A DNA stretch of 64,000 nt from Marinoscillum sp040222955 (GCF_040222955.1 NZ_JAVKCA010000005.1:85727-149726), one strand, 5' to 3'. Shown: positions 51,527 to 63,200, counted from the first letter of the stretch. Notes: generated from the letters alone by a model not told the origin. Numbers and translations: made by a program.

Positions 51527-51884
51527 CCCAATGATCTATTACCTTACCCTGTAAATTGATTAAGGCTGGAGAAGTTTCAGCAAAGGTCGCTCTGTTGCAC
51601 CTGGTCAGTCTGTCAGCAGTCAGAAACAATCCCTTGAAGAATCCATAATGCTCAAAAGACAATTTACTGAACTCCGAACATGATTGATCGTAAATACAAT
51701 CATTTAGTATCTGATCAGATAGGTGTTTCTGATAAAAATGAATTAGAAAAAATCCACGTTTCTGTGCTCCTTCGTTTTTTACGGTCAATCCTCTCTTCAC
51801 CAGCTCAAAATCTCTTTGTTTATCTTGACCTTGAAGCATGTGAGACATTATCAACAGTGTCCCCACAATCAGAGAAACTTTCAT
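51513..51884 (-). CDS. Exported YidD-like protein
   Basis: The 123-residue product has a signal peptide (MKVSLIVGTLLIMSHMLQGQ) and then a YidD-like domain (about 40-115): FFLIHFYQKHLSDQI, CIYDQSCSEFSKLSFEHYG, and FLTADRLTRCNRA. The three cysteines typical of YidD (C-x5-C, then RC) are kept. Standard YidD is about 70-90 residues, has no signal peptide, and helps YidC insert membrane proteins from the cytosolic side. Here the domain would be exported, so its job must differ. It overlaps its neighbours by 4 and 14 bases. Confidence 0.82.
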   Translation of the reverse strand: MKVSLIVGTLLIMSHMLQGQDKQRDFELVKRGLTVKNEGAQKRGFFLIHFYQKHLSDQILNDCIYDQSCSEFSKLSFEHYGFFKGLFLTADRLTRCNRATFAETSPALINLQGKVIDHWDDYQ

Positions 51885-52564
51885 TCAAGTAGAGTTGCGT
51901 TACTGGGTGTTTTGAAATCAGCAAACTCCTTATCCTTTGGTATATCAAATCTGAAATTAGAAAAGGTAGTCTTTGTAATCGTGGAGTCATTGTTCAGAAA
52001 ATCTATCTCAGTAATAGACATAGGAAAATCAACTCCTCTCACAACCTCATAATCATAGTAGTAGGTCTTTTTCACATACTTCCCCTCCCTATTTATATAA
52101 CCCATAAAAACCGGGTGATCTCCGTTGCTCACAAGTTCTACTCTGCCCAGATCTCTCATAGCTGCAGGCGGGGTATATTCTGATATTAGCATCATATCCT
52201 CAATCCTGGACTCTTCCAGGGAAAAACCCACCTCGGTTAGACCTAAATCTTCACTGCTACCAAACAAGAAATAGTAAAAAGTAGTATTCTGACTGCCCAT
52301 TCTGTTATCCAAAGACTTGACAACTGTGTTCTCTTTCGTATTGAATATCTCAACATTTCCTAATGAGTTATTCAGAACATACATATCAATTGGGCTAACG
52401 AAATGGGTAACCATCTCTCCAGATGGCTTATAAAATACGCTGGCCTCTACTCTGGATATCATTCCATGTGAAGTAGATCGCTTGACCATACTGAAACTGA
52501 CCCAATCAAAATCTAATTGTATCAAGGTGACGAATGGAATCAAAAATGTCAGTAAAACATTCAT
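51881..52564 (-). CDS. Hypothetical exported protein, LolA-like fold candidate
   Basis: The 227-residue product has a hydrophobic N-terminus (MNVLLTFLIPFVTLIQLD) and then an all-beta sequence. The order of strands (RVEASVFYKPSGEMVTHFVSP, YVLNNSLGNVEIFNTKEN, later YYDYEVVRGVDFPMSITEIDF) resembles outer-membrane lipoprotein carrier LolA relatives. The similarity is structural in feel, not motif-based, and may be wrong. It leads the four-gene leftward operon and overlaps the YidD-like gene by 4 bases (ATGA type). Confidence 0.7.
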   Translation of the reverse strand: MNVLLTFLIPFVTLIQLDFDWVSFSMVKRSTSHGMISRVEASVFYKPSGEMVTHFVSPIDMYVLNNSLGNVEIFNTKENTVVKSLDNRMGSQNTTFYYFLFGSSEDLGLTEVGFSLEESRIEDMMLISEYTPPAAMRDLGRVELVSNGDHPVFMGYINREGKYVKKTYYYDYEVVRGVDFPMSITEIDFLNNDSTITKTTFSNFRFDIPKDKEFADFKTPSNATLLE

Positions 52565-52666
52565 AAGAGTTAAATAATTTTAACAGCCGCCAAATTACCA
52601 AAGATCATGGATTTATTTTTTGAAACAATGATCTAATTTGAGGATCAATAACAATCTGATGTCATC

Positions 52667-53368
52667 ATGAAAAAAATCGTTGTTCTATCAGGTGCAGGCA
52701 TTAGTGCCGAGAGTGGCATCAGCACTTTCCGGGATTCCGGTGGGCTGTGGGAAGGCCATGAGGTCATGGATGTGGCCTCACCGGAAGGTTGGCACCGAAA
52801 CCCAGAGCTGGTACTGGATTTTTACAACCAAAGGCGAAAACAAGCGTTATCAGCAATACCTAACATAGGACATACCGTACTTGCGGAACTCGAACAGGAT
52901 TTTCAAGTGACCATCATCACTCAAAATGTAGATAATCTGCACGAAAAAGCAGGTAGTAGTCATGTTATTCACCTCCATGGTGAACTCCAGAAGGTGAGAA
53001 GCACCATAGATGAAACGCTCATTTACGACCTGGATGGTTGGGAACTTAAGCTTGGAGATCTCTGTGAAAAAGGGAGTCAACTTCGCCCTCACATCGTATG
53101 GTTTGGAGAAATGGTTCCAATGATGGATGCTGCCATTGCCGAGACGCGCAGGGCGGATGCCTTCATAGTGGTGGGTACCTCGCTGATGGTCTATCCTGCT
53201 GCCGGTTTACTAAGTTTTGTAGGTAACGCTATACCAAAGTACATTATCGACCCCAAACTGCCCCCATTGGACCATGTTCCCAACCTCCATACTTTTCCTA
53301 TGCCAGCCACTGTAGGATTAACCACTGTCTGCAACAAAATTAAAGGTGATAATCTTAGAAAAATCTAA
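52667..53368 (+). CDS. cobB: Sir2-family NAD-dependent protein deacylase, zinc cysteines missing
   Basis: The 233-residue product has VVLSGAGISAESGISTFRD, the TQNVDNLHEKAG block, the catalytic His104 in HLHGE, and VVGTSLMVYPAAG. Tyr53-x-x-Arg56 (FYNQRR) is the pair that marks class III sirtuins able to remove succinyl or malonyl groups. The zinc ribbon that normally carries four cysteines after HGE has only one (GDLCEKG), so no zinc should bind. Removal of acyl groups from lysines is the expected role. It stands alone between divergent and co-directional neighbours. Confidence 0.93.
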   Translation: MKKIVVLSGAGISAESGISTFRDSGGLWEGHEVMDVASPEGWHRNPELVLDFYNQRRKQALSAIPNIGHTVLAELEQDFQVTIITQNVDNLHEKAGSSHVIHLHGELQKVRSTIDETLIYDLDGWELKLGDLCEKGSQLRPHIVWFGEMVPMMDAAIAETRRADAFIVVGTSLMVYPAAGLLSFVGNAIPKYIIDPKLPPLDHVPNLHTFPMPATVGLTTVCNKIKGDNLRKI

Positions 53369-53546
53369 TTGTTTATCTGTTTCGTACCTTGAAGAAATAG
53401 ACTTAACTTAGCGGCTCAGCTACTTGGATATTAGATACTCTCTTCTTTGTTGATATTTAGAACATTGTTCTGAAAAAAGGATCAGTACGCGATGTGGTGT
53501 ACGAATCATTATTTCAGAGTTGATGATACCGCCAATATAATTAGAA
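53369..53546 (+). promoter_or_regulatory. Leader/promoter gap before the first giant gene
   Basis: This 178-base A/T-rich gap has no exact TAnnTTTG element on the plus strand. It contains a 13-base inverted repeat, AGAACATTGTTCT (53459-53471), arms of six bases around one T, which could be a regulator site. The gene after it uses a GTG start, which often marks modest translation. Confidence 0.35.
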
Positions 53547-56500
53547 GTGATTAATCTAAGAAAAACCTTCCTCTTGGCAGTTTTAGTCACGGGGTTGCAC
53601 CTATCGTACGGGCAGACACCAGGTCTGATAACGGATGACTGTACCTACACAGACGGGGATCTGGTCTCTACATACAATCCCATGGATCCAAATGAAGATG
53701 GATACACCTCCGTGAATGGGACCGGATATACAGCGGGTCAGGAAGATGACGAAATCAGCTGGATTGGAATTCCTCAGATCACCACTGAGCCAAACGGAGA
53801 TATAGCCACGGGACCTTCCTGCGGTTCCACAGACATTGTAGATGCCCCATCTGGCGGTGAATCTTCCTATGTATTTTTTGATAATTCCCAGGGAAGTTCA
53901 GAATTCCTGATTTACCGAATCAGGGTAGCCAAGGAGCCCAGTGGGGCTTTTGGCTATAGCATTCTCGTGGATACCGATGGCCGCATTGGGTCGGCAGATG
54001 CGAATAGCACCAGTGGCAATCCTGGATTCGAATATGAAATAAGGGTATCACTGGGAAATAACGAGTCAGGAAATGTGTTCATTGAAGACATAGATGGTAC
54101 CACCACAGGTTCATTGGTCACCAGTTATAGTCAGGCAGACAACTTTCAGCGGTCAGATGCCAGGTTTCAGGATGCTTCCTGTTCTGGTGATGTCAAATTC
54201 TTTGATTTCTTCATAGACATAGCGGATCTGGGCCTAACCAGCTCATCTACTGTCCGCCTGGCAGCAGCCACTTCCACACAGCCAAGTAATGGCATTTTAT
54301 CCAATGTCTCCGATATCGCGGGTATAGATGATGACATCATAGGAACCCTGGGACCTGATAGTTTGCAAGATCAGGATGCCACCTTCATACAGTTGATAGA
54401 ACTACAAAGCCCAACCCCCATTTCGGACTTAGGAGAAAATGGATGTTTCAAAACCGGAACGAGTGAAACTCCGATTGTTCTATCGCCTATTTTGGACAGT
54501 AATACCCGTATTAATGGATATGTAAATGAACCGGAAGGGGCGTTTGTAACGGTATTTGTCAATGGAGATACGCTTGGGGAATCGCTGGTCACCAGTACTG
54601 GTCGTTGGAGTATTACTTTCAATCAGGGAAGCTTAAGGCCTTATGACGAAATCACGGCCATTGTAGCCGATAGCTGCGAACTCCAATCCGCCGTAAGTGC
54701 TAAAGTAAATGTCATCAACGATTTGGATTCTGATGATGACGGCATCCTGGACGATTCGGATGAAGGTAACGGCGTAGATCCCGGGGGTGATGCTGACGGA
54801 GATGACATCCCCAACTATCTGGATACTGATTTTCCGGATTTTGTGGACACCAGCCCTGCTGACGGAATCAATGACGCCTTTGATCCGGATGGTGACGGAA
54901 TCCCAAACCACTTCGACCCTGACTCCAATGGTGACGGAGTTTTGGATTTTATAGCAGCCGGTGGAGATCCTTCGGATGATCTCAATGGTAATGGAATCAT
55001 TGATTCTATGGAGGATGATGACGGAGACGGTATACCTAATACGGTAGACGCTGATGACCCATCCAACTCCGGCTGCACCGACGTGTTATCTGCGGGTGGG
55101 GCTTATCCCGATGGCATCTGTGACAGTTATCAACCCTCAGGAATAGGTGGTGGTGGATCGGCCAATGATGCTGATGGGGACGGTATTGCCGACGAATATG
55201 ATCCTGACAGTGACGGAGACGGGTTGGCAAGCGAGGTGGACCCTGACGAAGGTGGTACCGCCTTGTCCATCGATGATGTAGACAATGACGGCCTCCCCAA
55301 TCACCTGGATGGTGATTCTGATGGCGATGGAATACCCGATTCGGTGGAGTCTACGATCAATGATGGAGATAGTGACGGCATTCCTGACTATTTGGATACT
55401 GACTCTGACGGTGACGGTATCCTGGATTACATAGAAGCGCAAAGTTCAAACTCGCCGGTCAGTCCATCTGGTAATGATACGGATGGGGATGGTATTGACG
55501 ACAGTTTTGATACAGACAATGGGGGTATAGATCTAAGTAGCCCTGCTAATACTGATGGGACAGGTCTACCCGACTATCTGGATACAGACTCCGACGATGA
55601 TGGCATCCTTGACAGTATTGAAAGTAATGACCTGAACAGAGATGGCATCGCAGACACCACACCCTCAGGATCAGATACCGATGGAGATGGGCTTGACAAT
55701 ACGTTTGATCCCGATAATGGAGGTACCCTTCCCCCTTTGTCGGATACAGATGGTGATGGCATTCCTGACTTTAGAGATACTGACGATGACGGAGATGGTA
55801 CCGATACCGTAACCGAAGGTTCTGGATTTACGCAGGGAGGCAACCCCATCCCCGACTATTTATACAACCCGGATTATGACAATGATGGGGTAATAGATAG
55901 CGCGGATCCCGACTCAGATAATGATGGCATCCTGGATGCTGATGAAGACGGAGGCACAGGCTATAATCCAACAGGCGATGAAGATGGTGATGGCATTCTC
56001 AATTACCTCGATTTGAGTGAGGCAGCTTACGGGTTTGAGACAGATTCAAATGGAGATGGTATTGTAGATGCTTTTGATTTTGATCAAGACGGAATTCCTG
56101 ACTTTCATGATCTGGACTCTGACAATGACGGAATCACTGATATAATAGAAGCAGGAGGTGTAGATGCGGATTTTGATGGGACAGCTGATGGAGCAGATAC
56201 TGACGGTGACGGGTTGCTGGATGTTTTTGACTCTGATAATGGAGGTACTTTACTCACCATTCCGGATTTCGATTCGGACGGCCTTTCCGATCATTTTGAC
56301 ATTGATGCTGATAATGACGGAATAGTGGACAATGTGGAGGCCCAAAATTCCATCTCCTACATTTCACCTTCAGGCAATGATTCCGATAAAGATGGTATCG
56401 ATGATGCCTATGATACAAGCAGCGGTGGCACCTACCTCACTCCCGTCAATACGGATGGGGTCGGAAATCCGGATTATTTTGACCTGGATGCTGATGAAGA

Positions 56501-59500
56501 TGTTATCAACGACATCATAGAAGGGCACGATGGCGATACCAATGGCGTAGGTGATTGGGATAGCAATGGAAATGGCGTGGTAAATGGCGCCGAAGGAACT
56601 GGCGACGCTGATGGAGATGGCCTTTTGGACGCATTTGATTCGGATAACACTAACTATAACCCGGTCGCATCCAATTCCGCTCTGCAAGACACAGACGGTG
56701 ATGGCACTAAGGACTTTCAGGATACAGATGATGATGGAGACGGGCTAACCACAAGTGCGGAAGGCACAGGTTTTCTTCAAGGCGGAGGCACCATACCGGA
56801 CTATCTATATAATCCTGACTCAGATCATGATGGTATCAATGATGATTTGGATGCGGATTCTGACAATGACGGAATCCCAGATTTGGAAGAAAACGGAGGA
56901 GTCATTGATGAGCAGGGTGCAGGCGCAGGCGAGTCGCTCAGTCCGACTGACGACAGAGATGGTGATGGCATCATGAATTACCTGGATCTGAACGATTCCA
57001 ACTTCACAGCCACGGACACTAACAACGACGGAATTGTGGATCAGTTTGATGCTGATCTGGATGGCATTCCGGATTTCCTGGATCTGGATTCTGATAATGA
57101 CGGGACTTTGGATATCATAGAGGCTGGGGGTACTGATGCAGACAATGATGGCAGACAAGACAGTATGCTGGATACTGATCAGGACGGAATTCAGGACAGC
57201 GTGGATGTGGACCAGACCGGAGGAAATGACATTGACGGAGATGGGATTGACGATGCCTACGATGTAACCTTCGTTGCATTGGGTACGGATGCAGATGGTG
57301 ACGGCATAGAAGATGATTTCGATCCTGATCAGGACGGAGACGGTTTGGCAAATACCGTAGACGGGGACTCAGGAGGTACACCTCTCGCTAACCCTGATAC
57401 AGACAGTGACGGTGTGATAGACATTTATGACCTGGACTCTGACAATGATGGCATCACCGACCTGAAGGAAAGTGGTGGTGCGGACACAGACGGAGATGGC
57501 CGGGCCGATGACTCAACTGACTCTGATAGAGATGGCATCGTGGATACTTATGACAATGCCCCGTTAAGTGCTTCAGATAAGGACAATGATGGATTGCCCA
57601 ACCGATTGGATTTGGATAGTGATGGTGATGGCATTGCTGATGTACTGGAAGCCGGTGGTACGGACAGCGATCAAAATGGTCGCCTTGACGCTTTTGTGGA
57701 CACAGACGGTGATGGTTTAAATGATTTGATAGACACTGACAATGGCGGAACAATGCTGGCCCTCCCCGATACTGATAATGATGGGCTTGCCAATTTCCTG
57801 GATATTGACTCAGACGGTGACGGCATTCTGGATATCAGAGAGGCCCAGTCTACTGCCGGTTATGTGGCCCCCTCGGACTCAGACACGGATCAGGACGGAC
57901 TAGACGACAGTTATGACCCGGACAACTCTGGAACCGCCCTGGTTCCGGTCAACACAGACGGAAAAGATGTAGCAGATTATCTTGACAGTGACTCAGACAA
58001 TGACGGCATCAGTGACAACATTGAAGGCAATGACGCAGATAACAATGGTGTAAGAGACACCAACCCATCCGGTGCAGATGATGACAATGATGGCCTGGAC
58101 AATGCTTTTGATCTGGATTGTGCCCCATGTGGGAGTGTAACAGGCGCCTCGGTGGCCAGACAAGATCTGGATGGTGACCTCACTCCCGACTGGAGAGACA
58201 CGGATGATGATGGTGATGGTATCAACACCATCGATGAACCACTGGACCTCAACCCTGCCAATGGAATCAAGGATTACCTTGAGGATAACGTAGGATCATG
58301 TGGACTGCAGTTTATCACTACCGATTTTAACGGAAATGCAGATCTGGTAGAATCCAACAACGGAATTACCAATCCAGCCAATGCCCTGGGTGGAGGAGAT
58401 ACCGACGATGCCATTTTTCCTTCTATAGGCAACTTCCTTATTCTGGATCTCACAGATGTCATTCCCCAGGGACAGGCCATTACAGTTACCTACAGGAGCT
58501 CTAAGGCAAATACCGCTACAGTGGCTCTTACTTCCAGTGCGGCGGCCGCCTCGGGCTTTGGCAACAGTGTAAACCTAAGCGACAACAACACAACCTATAA
58601 CAACACTGCATATACTGTCACCACCTCTGGTGGCATCAGGTATCTCCGCTTCGAGTTTACCGTATCCAGCGGTAACGCAGATTTTCACCTCGATGCAGTA
58701 TCCTATCAGTTTACCCAGTGTGATCCCGATTGGGACAATGACGGAGTGGCCGATGTGGATGACAATGATGATGACAATGATGGCATTAGAGACGATGTGG
58801 AAGTTTCGGCCGCACTGCTCGGGGATGAAGATAGTGATGGTACACTCAATTATGAAGACCCAGATTACAGCGGTTTTGTGGATCTTTTTGGAGATGGTAT
58901 TGATGATAATTCAGATTTTGATCTCGACGGGGTTCCAAATCATCTTGACCTGGACTCTGACAGTGACGGTATAGTAGATGCCATGGAGGCGAATGGTGGA
59001 TCCCTGCCAAATAACATGCTCGATGATGGGAGGTTCTCGATAGCCTATGTTCAGTCCAACGATTTTGATGGAGATGGACACGCCAACGTGTATGATGCCT
59101 CGGATGGTGGCACCCCTCTCACCAATCCTGATACTGATAGTGATTCAAATAAAGATTTTCTGGATACTGACGCTGACGGTGATGGGCAGGGAGATGCCAA
59201 AGAAGGATATGACGATAATGGCAGCGGAGATTCGCTTGATGATTATGTGGATCGTGCAGCCTCATTTGAAACGAGCGCTTCGAATCCCGGCTATTATACC
59301 ACCACAGACTCAGACCTTGATGGGATACCGGACTGGCTGGAAGACAATGACAGTGATGGGATTCCTAATTTTCTCGAACCCAGCCTATCATTTTATCACG
59401 ATACCGATGGCGACGGGCTGGTGGATCTGTTTGACTACACCAATTTCGGAAGTGCCAGCAACACCCCCGATAAGGATGCTGATGGATTGCCAGACTACAG

Positions 59501-60062
59501 GGACACTGATAATGTAATTACACTTCCCGTCTCACTGTTACAGTTCAGTGCGAAAGCAGCAAATGACGGAATAAGTCTTACCTGGGAGACTGCCTCCGAG
59601 ATCAATAATGATTACTTTATCTTGAACCGATCGGTTGACAAGGTTAACTTTTCGCCCATCGCCACCATCAAAGGGCATGGCACCAGCAAGGAATTTCATT
59701 CCTATCAGTATTTCGATTTACTCAAAACCTCAGGCACCTATTATTATCGTTTGGATCAAAAGGACTTTGATGGCACAACAGTACAACTGCAGACAATAAG
59801 GGTGGAGTACAGCGCAGATGAAATTCTCCTACAGGTGTATCCCAATCCAACCACGGAGTTTTTAACTGTGCGTGGCAATGTACAACTCAAAGTTTCCAAC
59901 CTCCACATTATTGACCTAACGGGCAAAGAGATCAGGCCTCAGGTGATTTACATGGATACTCATGGACTGAAACTGAACCTTCAAAATCTCCAAAACGGAG
60001 TCTACATCCTCACCCTAACCTCAGGTGAATTATCATGGCAGCATAGGTTTATCAAAAAATAA
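53547..60062 (+). CDS. Giant thrombospondin type 3 repeat protein with T9SS sorting domain
   Basis: The 2171-residue product starts with GTG (no ATG is available that keeps the signal peptide LRKTFLLAVLVTGLHLSYGQ). Residues about 24-300 form a beta domain; a bacterial Ig-like domain follows (about 305-390). From about 390 to 1580, and again from about 1725 to 1990, there are dozens of Asp-rich D-x-D-x-DG-type calcium-binding repeats. Between them lies a beta domain starting at Cys1585. A fibronectin-like segment and a T9SS type A sorting domain (VYPNPTTEF, about 2090-2171) end the protein. It should be a calcium-stiffened surface or matrix adhesin exported by T9SS. The next gene is a paralogue. 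Confidence 0.9.
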   Translation: MINLRKTFLLAVLVTGLHLSYGQTPGLITDDCTYTDGDLVSTYNPMDPNEDGYTSVNGTGYTAGQEDDEISWIGIPQITTEPNGDIATGPSCGSTDIVDAPSGGESSYVFFDNSQGSSEFLIYRIRVAKEPSGAFGYSILVDTDGRIGSADANSTSGNPGFEYEIRVSLGNNESGNVFIEDIDGTTTGSLVTSYSQADNFQRSDARFQDASCSGDVKFFDFFIDIADLGLTSSSTVRLAAATSTQPSNGILSNVSDIAGIDDDIIGTLGPDSLQDQDATFIQLIELQSPTPISDLGENGCFKTGTSETPIVLSPILDSNTRINGYVNEPEGAFVTVFVNGDTLGESLVTSTGRWSITFNQGSLRPYDEITAIVADSCELQSAVSAKVNVINDLDSDDDGILDDSDEGNGVDPGGDADGDDIPNYLDTDFPDFVDTSPADGINDAFDPDGDGIPNHFDPDSNGDGVLDFIAAGGDPSDDLNGNGIIDSMEDDDGDGIPNTVDADDPSNSGCTDVLSAGGAYPDGICDSYQPSGIGGGGSANDADGDGIADEYDPDSDGDGLASEVDPDEGGTALSIDDVDNDGLPNHLDGDSDGDGIPDSVESTINDGDSDGIPDYLDTDSDGDGILDYIEAQSSNSPVSPSGNDTDGDGIDDSFDTDNGGIDLSSPANTDGTGLPDYLDTDSDDDGILDSIESNDLNRDGIADTTPSGSDTDGDGLDNTFDPDNGGTLPPLSDTDGDGIPDFRDTDDDGDGTDTVTEGSGFTQGGNPIPDYLYNPDYDNDGVIDSADPDSDNDGILDADEDGGTGYNPTGDEDGDGILNYLDLSEAAYGFETDSNGDGIVDAFDFDQDGIPDFHDLDSDNDGITDIIEAGGVDADFDGTADGADTDGDGLLDVFDSDNGGTLLTIPDFDSDGLSDHFDIDADNDGIVDNVEAQNSISYISPSGNDSDKDGIDDAYDTSSGGTYLTPVNTDGVGNPDYFDLDADEDVINDIIEGHDGDTNGVGDWDSNGNGVVNGAEGTGDADGDGLLDAFDSDNTNYNPVASNSALQDTDGDGTKDFQDTDDDGDGLTTSAEGTGFLQGGGTIPDYLYNPDSDHDGINDDLDADSDNDGIPDLEENGGVIDEQGAGAGESLSPTDDRDGDGIMNYLDLNDSNFTATDTNNDGIVDQFDADLDGIPDFLDLDSDNDGTLDIIEAGGTDADNDGRQDSMLDTDQDGIQDSVDVDQTGGNDIDGDGIDDAYDVTFVALGTDADGDGIEDDFDPDQDGDGLANTVDGDSGGTPLANPDTDSDGVIDIYDLDSDNDGITDLKESGGADTDGDGRADDSTDSDRDGIVDTYDNAPLSASDKDNDGLPNRLDLDSDGDGIADVLEAGGTDSDQNGRLDAFVDTDGDGLNDLIDTDNGGTMLALPDTDNDGLANFLDIDSDGDGILDIREAQSTAGYVAPSDSDTDQDGLDDSYDPDNSGTALVPVNTDGKDVADYLDSDSDNDGISDNIEGNDADNNGVRDTNPSGADDDNDGLDNAFDLDCAPCGSVTGASVARQDLDGDLTPDWRDTDDDGDGINTIDEPLDLNPANGIKDYLEDNVGSCGLQFITTDFNGNADLVESNNGITNPANALGGGDTDDAIFPSIGNFLILDLTDVIPQGQAITVTYRSSKANTATVALTSSAAAASGFGNSVNLSDNNTTYNNTAYTVTTSGGIRYLRFEFTVSSGNADFHLDAVSYQFTQCDPDWDNDGVADVDDNDDDNDGIRDDVEVSAALLGDEDSDGTLNYEDPDYSGFVDLFGDGIDDNSDFDLDGVPNHLDLDSDSDGIVDAMEANGGSLPNNMLDDGRFSIAYVQSNDFDGDGHANVYDASDGGTPLTNPDTDSDSNKDFLDTDADGDGQGDAKEGYDDNGSGDSLDDYVDRAASFETSASNPGYYTTTDSDLDGIPDWLEDNDSDGIPNFLEPSLSFYHDTDGDGLVDLFDYTNFGSASNTPDKDADGLPDYRDTDNVITLPVSLLQFSAKAANDGISLTWETASEINNDYFILNRSVDKVNFSPIATIKGHGTSKEFHSYQYFDLLKTSGTYYYRLDQKDFDGTTVQLQTIRVEYSADEILLQVYPNPTTEFLTVRGNVQLKVSNLHIIDLTGKEIRPQVIYMDTHGLKLNLQNLQNGVYILTLTSGELSWQHRFIKK

Positions 60063-60249
60063 CATCCCCCGACCAAACACTTATGCGAAATATTACCCAC
60101 CAACACTCTTGGTGCAAATCTCCATTGACGTGCAATCACCATATCAGCACGTGCTACAATCCAGCTATGAGACAGGCCCACCGAATTAATTGTCTTGTTT
60201 ATCTAAAAAAAATAGGGAATACATACAGCACTGTCCAGATTCGCACTGC

Positions 60250-63200
60250 ATGCTTTCACCGTTTATGACCAATAAAACTCATACCCATTCTTACTCGACC
60301 TTCTGGCTTATACTCCTGCTCATCGGGAGTATAAATGTCGCAGTTGCTGAAGGTTCCAGGACACTGGCACCGAACTATGCCGACACCTCCTCACTCGTGG
60401 CACCCGGTGCCACCAACAATGACTTTGCCTGGTTGGAACACGATGGTTTTGGAGGAGCCAATGATAATTTTCTTGACCCCTCAGCTCCTGCCAATGAGCG
60501 ACTTTACATCCGCTTGAAAGCCGGTGAAACACTGCGGTATGGAATCAGGCGAATCCCTGTGAGATACGCTCCGGGCAGTTCCTATTCCAACTCGGCAACA
60601 GAGCACAATAACCATGAATACCTGACCATTGTAGTCTATGATAGTGATGGCAATGTTGTGAATAGCACTACCCTCACCAATGATAATAGCCCGAATCACG
60701 GTGCGTGGCTGGATGCCGGTCAGCCCGGGGTGATTGGCACGGTGGCTTCATCACTTATTGGCCCTCAGTTCACCTACAATTCTAATACTTACAATGCCGG
60801 TGGATATACCCCCATAGAATACACCAACAACGATCCGCAAGGAGATCAGGACTTCTACATTGCTTTTATTCAGGACGATGGTGGAACCAATGACATAGAC
60901 GAAAGAAGCTGGTATGACCTTTGGGATTTTTCTGTATATGACGGCAATGAGGAGAAACCAGGCCGGATGCATTGTACCAGGTGGAGTCTTACTGCACAAT
61001 ATTTCGATAACCTGCTTGCTGATGAGGTTAATTTCTATGTGAGGGTACCATCCACCATCGATGGCGGTGATGCCGGGAACTACATCAAGGAAGTTCAGCT
61101 TGGCGGTCTCAACCCCTTTTCATTGGTCGTATACGCCAACTCTCAGGGAACGGACGGTACTGATGGCGACACCAATGGAGATGGAATCACCGACTTTCAG
61201 GATTACCGAATGAGTGTGACCAATGAAATTGCGGAAATAGAGTATGACCTCTTCATCAACAACCCGGATGTTGACCTTTACCCTACGACCGTATTACCAA
61301 CCATTTCCATTACCGATGCTAATGTTTACTGTAATTCCAGCACGGGTGGAGGTGCCGCTGCCATCTATTTTGAAAGCAATCAGGTAGGACAAATTGCAGT
61401 GCTCGTGGACCTGGATGGTACCAATGGATACCAGGATGGCACAGAAGATGTGATCATTGAAACTGAGATAACCACCGAAGGTGAACATGTCATTCGTTGG
61501 GATGGACTTAATGGCTTTGGGGCCACAGTGCCCTCTGGAACAAATCTCACCATTTCAGGGAGGTTTACCTCTGGTCCTATTCATGTTCCTCTTTGGGATG
61601 TGGAAGAAAATGATCAGGGCATGAACATGCTCGACATCAGACCCAATACCAGCTTCAACCTTATTTACTGGGATGATAGTGACATATTCACCGGTGTAAA
61701 CCCTGAAGTAGAACTGGACGGAACCAATACGTCATTGCATACCTGGACAAGTGGAGACGATGACCTGATCAACACCTGGTCTTTTGGTTACTATCAAATC
61801 AACACCCAAAACATCACTTTTGAATATAGCTGCGATGCTGATGGGGATGGAGTGGCAGATGCCTTAGATGAAGACAGTGACAATGATGGGGTGCCAGATA
61901 CCGAGGAAGGTGATCATGACGCTGACACTGATGGCGATGGGATCCCAGACTACCTCGATCCGGATGTAGATGGAGATGGAGATGTGGATGCCAATGATAA
62001 CTGGGCAGACATTAACGGGGATGGCATCAATGACAATTTTGATTACGACCTGGATGGGATTCCCAATTCAGTGGATCTGGACTCAGACAATGACGGAATC
62101 ACCGATCTGGTAGAAGCCGGAGGTACCGATAGTGACAATGACGGAAAATTGGATGGATTCACTGATGTCACCGGAAGATTCACTTTTAGTGGGTATTCCA
62201 TCTCGACAGGTTGTAGTTCCTCGGTGACCACCATCACTACCCCTACCACCCTTACAGGTTGGGCAGATGACCAAACCCGGCAGATCACACTACCTTTTGC
62301 CTTCGAGTTTTATGGCACTTCATTTGCCGCCAACAGTAGTTTATACCTCAATAGTAATGGCTGGGTAAGCTTTAATAACATTGATCCGGGTACAGATTGG
62401 AGGCCAGACCCTTATCCTTCAGGAACCTACCCCAATACCATTGCTTTCCATCATGTGGATATGACCCCAAACAGCGGGGGCACCATTACTTACGGAACCA
62501 ATGGAACCGCCCCCAACAGGGTATTTATAATCTATCTACAAAACGTGCCCTTCTATGGTCAGAATGGAACACTCACTGCCCAGCTGCAACTTCACGAAGG
62601 CACCAACGAAATAAGAGTAGTTACTACCAACCTCAATCCCGATGGTGGTGGAGGTATGACACAGGGCTTGAACCAGGACGGCACTACGGCGATTACTGTG
62701 ACAGGAAGAAATGATCAAAACTACACCATTGGATCACCCGAATGTCAATCGTTCACTCCTACTTATGTAGGTGCACCAAATGGAGTAGATGATACGCTGG
62801 ATTCAACACCTCTTCCTAATCCGGACACCGATGGAGATGGATTGGCAAACTTTCGGGACCTGGACTCTGACAATGATGGCATAGTAGATACCTACGAGGC
62901 TGGAGGCACAGCCAATACGTCCACGGGTCAGATTGCTGATTTCACAGACAGCGATGGCAATGGACTCAATGATCAGCAACAAATCGTAGCCCTTGCACTG
63001 CCAGACTCAGATGGTGATGGATTTGATGACTACCTGGATATTGACAGTGACAATGATGGAATCAGAGACTACATTGAAGCACAACAAAGCTCACTTTTTA
63101 TTGACTTTGCAAACAGCGACACCAACTCCAATGGACTGGTGGATGTTTATGACCCCAATATAGGTGGTACCATACTTACCCCGGTTGATACAGATTCAGA

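Noticed and set aside
54371..58480. Many open frames antisense to the giant repeat gene
   Set aside because: Repeated GAT/GAC-G codons leave few stops on the opposite strand; products are low-complexity repeats.
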